64,000 nucleotides of DNA from JAOUEA01 sp963797635. GTDB lineage: Bacteria; Actinomycetota; UBA4738; HRBIN12. The stretch lies in contig CAWCPZ010000008.1 of NCBI GenBank assembly GCA_963797635.1, forward strand, positions 62,001 through 126,000, in the 5' to 3' direction. Under the pieces are notes generated by a model. It ran no database searches. It saw only the letters and a list, made by a program, of their open reading frames with translations, and was not told the DNA's origin. Positions 62,073 through 64,000 of this stretch are shown in pieces (the first letter of the stretch is position 1; each line of letters starts with the position of its first letter). The position numbers and the translations under genes are program-made.

Positions 62073-62429
62073 ATGTCGAGTGTTGTCGGTCGCCGGGCAC
62101 GCATCGTCGCGTGCGCGGCCACGGTCATGGTGCTGGCCACGGCGGTGCCGGCCTCGGCGGTCACCGTCGTGCGAGGAGACGGGAGCCGCTGGCGTCCGGC
62201 GACCGTATCCATCGATCGCGGTGGTGCAGTGAAGTGGCGCGCGGTGTTCCGGTCCCACGTCGTGAAGGCCTACGGCGGGAACTGGAGCTACCGCCGGTCG
62301 ATCGCGCAGGGTGATTCGGTCCGCCGGGTGTTCAACAGCTCTGGGACCTTCCGGTTCTACTGCACGATCCACGGCAACGTGAGCGGTGGCAACTGCACCG
62401 GGATGTGCGGCAAGGTGCTGGTGAGCTGA
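62073..62429 (+). CDS. Secreted cupredoxin (blue copper protein)
   Basis: A 118-residue exported plastocyanin/azurin-like protein. Signal peptide residues ~10-29 (IVACAATVMVLATAVPASA). The copper ligands can be read as His62 (FRSHVVKAYG), Cys97 and His100 (FYCTIHGN) and Met111 (TGMCGKV), the order of a type 1 copper site. Two additional Cys (108 and 112) near the Met could form a disulfide or modify the site. Likely a small periplasmic or surface electron carrier. It starts with ATG after AAGGGGGG. Confidence 0.87.
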   Translation: MSSVVGRRARIVACAATVMVLATAVPASAVTVVRGDGSRWRPATVSIDRGGAVKWRAVFRSHVVKAYGGNWSYRRSIAQGDSVRRVFNSSGTFRFYCTIHGNVSGGNCTGMCGKVLVS

Positions 62430-62498
62430 CGCCCGTCCGAGCGCATCGGCTTCGGCCTCCTGGTTGGTGGTGGGCCGCCCACGCCGTAACGTCACGGT

Positions 62499-64000
62499 GT
62501 GTCCACGACGGTAGGTCTGGATGCGGTCTCTGAGGTCGGGGTTGACGCGTTCGCTCCGTACGTCCCCCGGATCCTCATGCGTCAGCTCGCGCATGCGCCG
62601 GACCAGCCCGCGTGGACGCTCGAGGGCAGCGTCGTGTTCGTCGACATCTCCGGCTTCACGAAACTGTCCGAGAAGCTGGCCCGCAAGGGCAAGGAGGGCG
62701 CCGAACAGGTCACCGAGGCGATCGAATCCTGCTTCACCGAGCTGCTCGCCGTGGCCTACGCGAACGGTGGCGGCCTGCTCAAGTTCGGCGGCGACGCGCT
62801 GTTGCTGTTCTTCTCGGGCGAGGGACACGCTGCTCGGGCCGGCGCGTCCGCCGTGGGGATGCGCACCACCCTGCGGACCGTCGGCAAGATCAACCTGCCG
62901 CGCGCCAAGATCCAGCTGCGCATGTCGGTGGGCGCGCACAGCGGTTCGTTCGACTTCTTCCTCGTGGGGGATTCTCACCGCGAGCTGATCGTGGCCGGCC
63001 CGGCCTGGACGCACACGGTGCTGATGGAGCACGAAGCGATCGCGGGCCAGATCCGCGTGAGCCGGGATATGGCGGCGCTGCTGCCCGAAGGATGCCTCGG
63101 CCTGGCCGAAGGGCCGGGCTCGTTGCTCATCCGGGAACCCTCCGGGGTGGAACCGGTCGAGGACGAGGCCCGTCCGGATCTGGCGGCCGCCACGATCGCC
63201 GGATGTCTGTCGGGCGTGTTGCGTGCCCACGTGGCCGCGGGCGGAGGCGCCCCCGAGCACCGGCAGGTGGTCACGGCGTTCCTCCGGTTCGGCGGGACCG
63301 ATGAGATGCTCGCCAAGCACGGTTCCCACGAGACCGCCGCGGCGCTCCACGCGATGGTGAGCTGCGTGCAGATGGCCGCCGACGAGCAAGGGGTGTGCTT
63401 CCTCGGCACCGACGTGGATACCGACGGCGGCAAGATGATCCTGACCTCGGGGGCGCCGGTCAACACCGGCAGCGACGAGGAGCGCATGCTGCTCACGCTC
63501 CGGCGGATCGCCGATGCCGACCTGCCGCTGCCCCTCGGCATCGGCGTGAACCGCGGAGGCGTGTTCGCCGGCGACATCGGCCCGTGGTACCGGCGGACGT
63601 ACACGGTGATGGGGGACGGGGTGAACCTGGCCGCCCGGCTCATGGCCCAGGCCGGCGCGAACGAGATCTACGCCACGGCCGAGGTGTTGGAGCACTCGGA
63701 CACGCGGTTCGAGGTGACCGAACTCGAGCCATTCGCGGTGAAGGGCAAGAGCAAGCCCGTCCATGCGTGGTCGCTGGGAGCGGCGACGGGATCGCGATCG
63801 CGCGAAGCCCCGCTGGAACGGTTCTCGCTCGTGGGGCGGGACGCCGAGATGGCGGTGCTCGACGCCGCTCTCGAGCGGACCCGCGCCGGGGAGGGGCGCC
63901 TCGTGCAGGTCGTCGGGGAGCCCGGGATCGGCAAGACGCGCTTGCTCGAAGAGGTCCGTGGCCGCTCCGAAGGGTTGATCCTGCTGCGGGCCACCTGCGA
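62499..64000 (+). CDS. Adenylate/guanylate cyclase-domain ATPase regulator (partial, 3' end outside)
   Basis: The first ~500 residues of a large regulator. An N-terminal class III cyclase homology domain has VVFVDISGFTKLSEKLARKG and KFGGDALLLFFSG, both with the metal Asp. A second, diverged cyclase-like domain follows (GIGVNRGGVFAGDIGP and MGDGVNLAARLM). After FSLVGRDAEMAVL comes a P-loop ATPase start, VVGEPGIGKTRLLEEV. Proteins of this kind usually continue with an AAA/NB-ARC-like domain and TPR repeats. The GTG start at 62499 is the first in-frame start before YVPRILMRQLAH. The gene runs off the end of the window. Confidence 0.85.
   Translation, partial: MSTTVGLDAVSEVGVDAFAPYVPRILMRQLAHAPDQPAWTLEGSVVFVDISGFTKLSEKLARKGKEGAEQVTEAIESCFTELLAVAYANGGGLLKFGGDALLLFFSGEGHAARAGASAVGMRTTLRTVGKINLPRAKIQLRMSVGAHSGSFDFFLVGDSHRELIVAGPAWTHTVLMEHEAIAGQIRVSRDMAALLPEGCLGLAEGPGSLLIREPSGVEPVEDEARPDLAAATIAGCLSGVLRAHVAAGGGAPEHRQVVTAFLRFGGTDEMLAKHGSHETAAALHAMVSCVQMAADEQGVCFLGTDVDTDGGKMILTSGAPVNTGSDEERMLLTLRRIADADLPLPLGIGVNRGGVFAGDIGPWYRRTYTVMGDGVNLAARLMAQAGANEIYATAEVLEHSDTRFEVTELEPFAVKGKSKPVHAWSLGAATGSRSREAPLERFSLVGRDAEMAVLDAALERTRAGEGRLVQVVGEPGIGKTRLLEEVRGRSEGLILLRATC

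Overview
The window is high-GC DNA with dense, often 4-bp-overlapping genes, many GTG and some TTG starts, and actinobacterial gene types (small PurL with PurS and PurQ, a BTAD/SARP remnant, dodecin, a cyclase/ATPase regulator, short-leader promoters with a TANNNT -10 box). It fits the chromosome of an actinobacterium, probably an uncultured lineage known from a draft or metagenome assembly; nothing here fixes the species. About fifteen otherwise intact genes, including purD, purC and a sulfate permease, are broken by a one-base shift. Indel errors in the assembly are more likely than wholesale gene decay, so I give full-length coordinates and mark each shift.

Layout. 1-2.9 kb: the end of clpB, an IclR regulator divergent from a PHP-domain gene, and an inositol-monophosphatase-type enzyme. 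3.0-6.8 kb: a peptide-type ABC importer (binding protein and two permeases, the second holding a 68-bp tandem duplication). 6.9-11.5 kb: a membrane-anchored unknown, LemA, an MFS exporter, a metallo-beta-lactamase-fold hydrolase, a DUF2090 aldolase-like protein and dodecin. 11.6-19.4 kb: what looks like a sulfur-uptake region, with a sulfonate-type ABC permease and ATPase, two DUF2292 small proteins, a Na/Pi-type transporter and a complete sulfate ABC operon. Three promoters here are followed at once by copies of one conserved stem-loop (four copies in all), a candidate undescribed regulatory RNA or operator. 19.5-22.9 kb: a secreted M6 metallopeptidase and a winged-helix protein.

22.9-37.8 kb carries purine biosynthesis: purA-D-E-B-C-S-Q-L in one tightly overlapping run, then a HAD phosphatase, a serine hydrolase, an ECF sigma factor coupled to an O6-alkylguanine-DNA alkyltransferase, a lipoprotein, and purF-purM. 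The PurE-like protein lacks the usual catalytic His. 37.9-39.3 kb: a stand-alone response regulator and an APH-type kinase. 39.3-46.3 kb, minus strand: a hotdog protein, a DUF4234 protein and a six-gene overlapping run of a 2-oxoacid dehydrogenase (E1alpha, E1beta, E2), a cobalamin-type binding protein, an EamA transporter and a nucleoside phosphorylase.

47.2-53.5 kb: tRNA-Phe, then a region of decay with transposase and SARP relics around an intact sulfatase, then a methyltransferase, an AlkD-like repair protein, a secreted unknown, and tRNA-Asp and tRNA-Glu. 54.2-59.5 kb holds a second striking locus: a secreted beta-propeller divergent from a seven-gene operon resembling part of a methylamine-dehydrogenase maturation system (MauE-like, a 25-Cys MauA-like protein, two MauD-like thioredoxin-fold proteins, a CcdA-like membrane protein and a Tat-exported Cys-rich peptide). 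It has no heavy chain and no MauG. The CcdA-like gene has an in-frame TGA exactly where a redox Cys is expected, so it may be a selenoprotein or a nonsense variant. The window ends with tRNA-Lys, NAD synthetase, a hemerythrin-like protein, a cupredoxin and the start of a cyclase/ATPase regulator.
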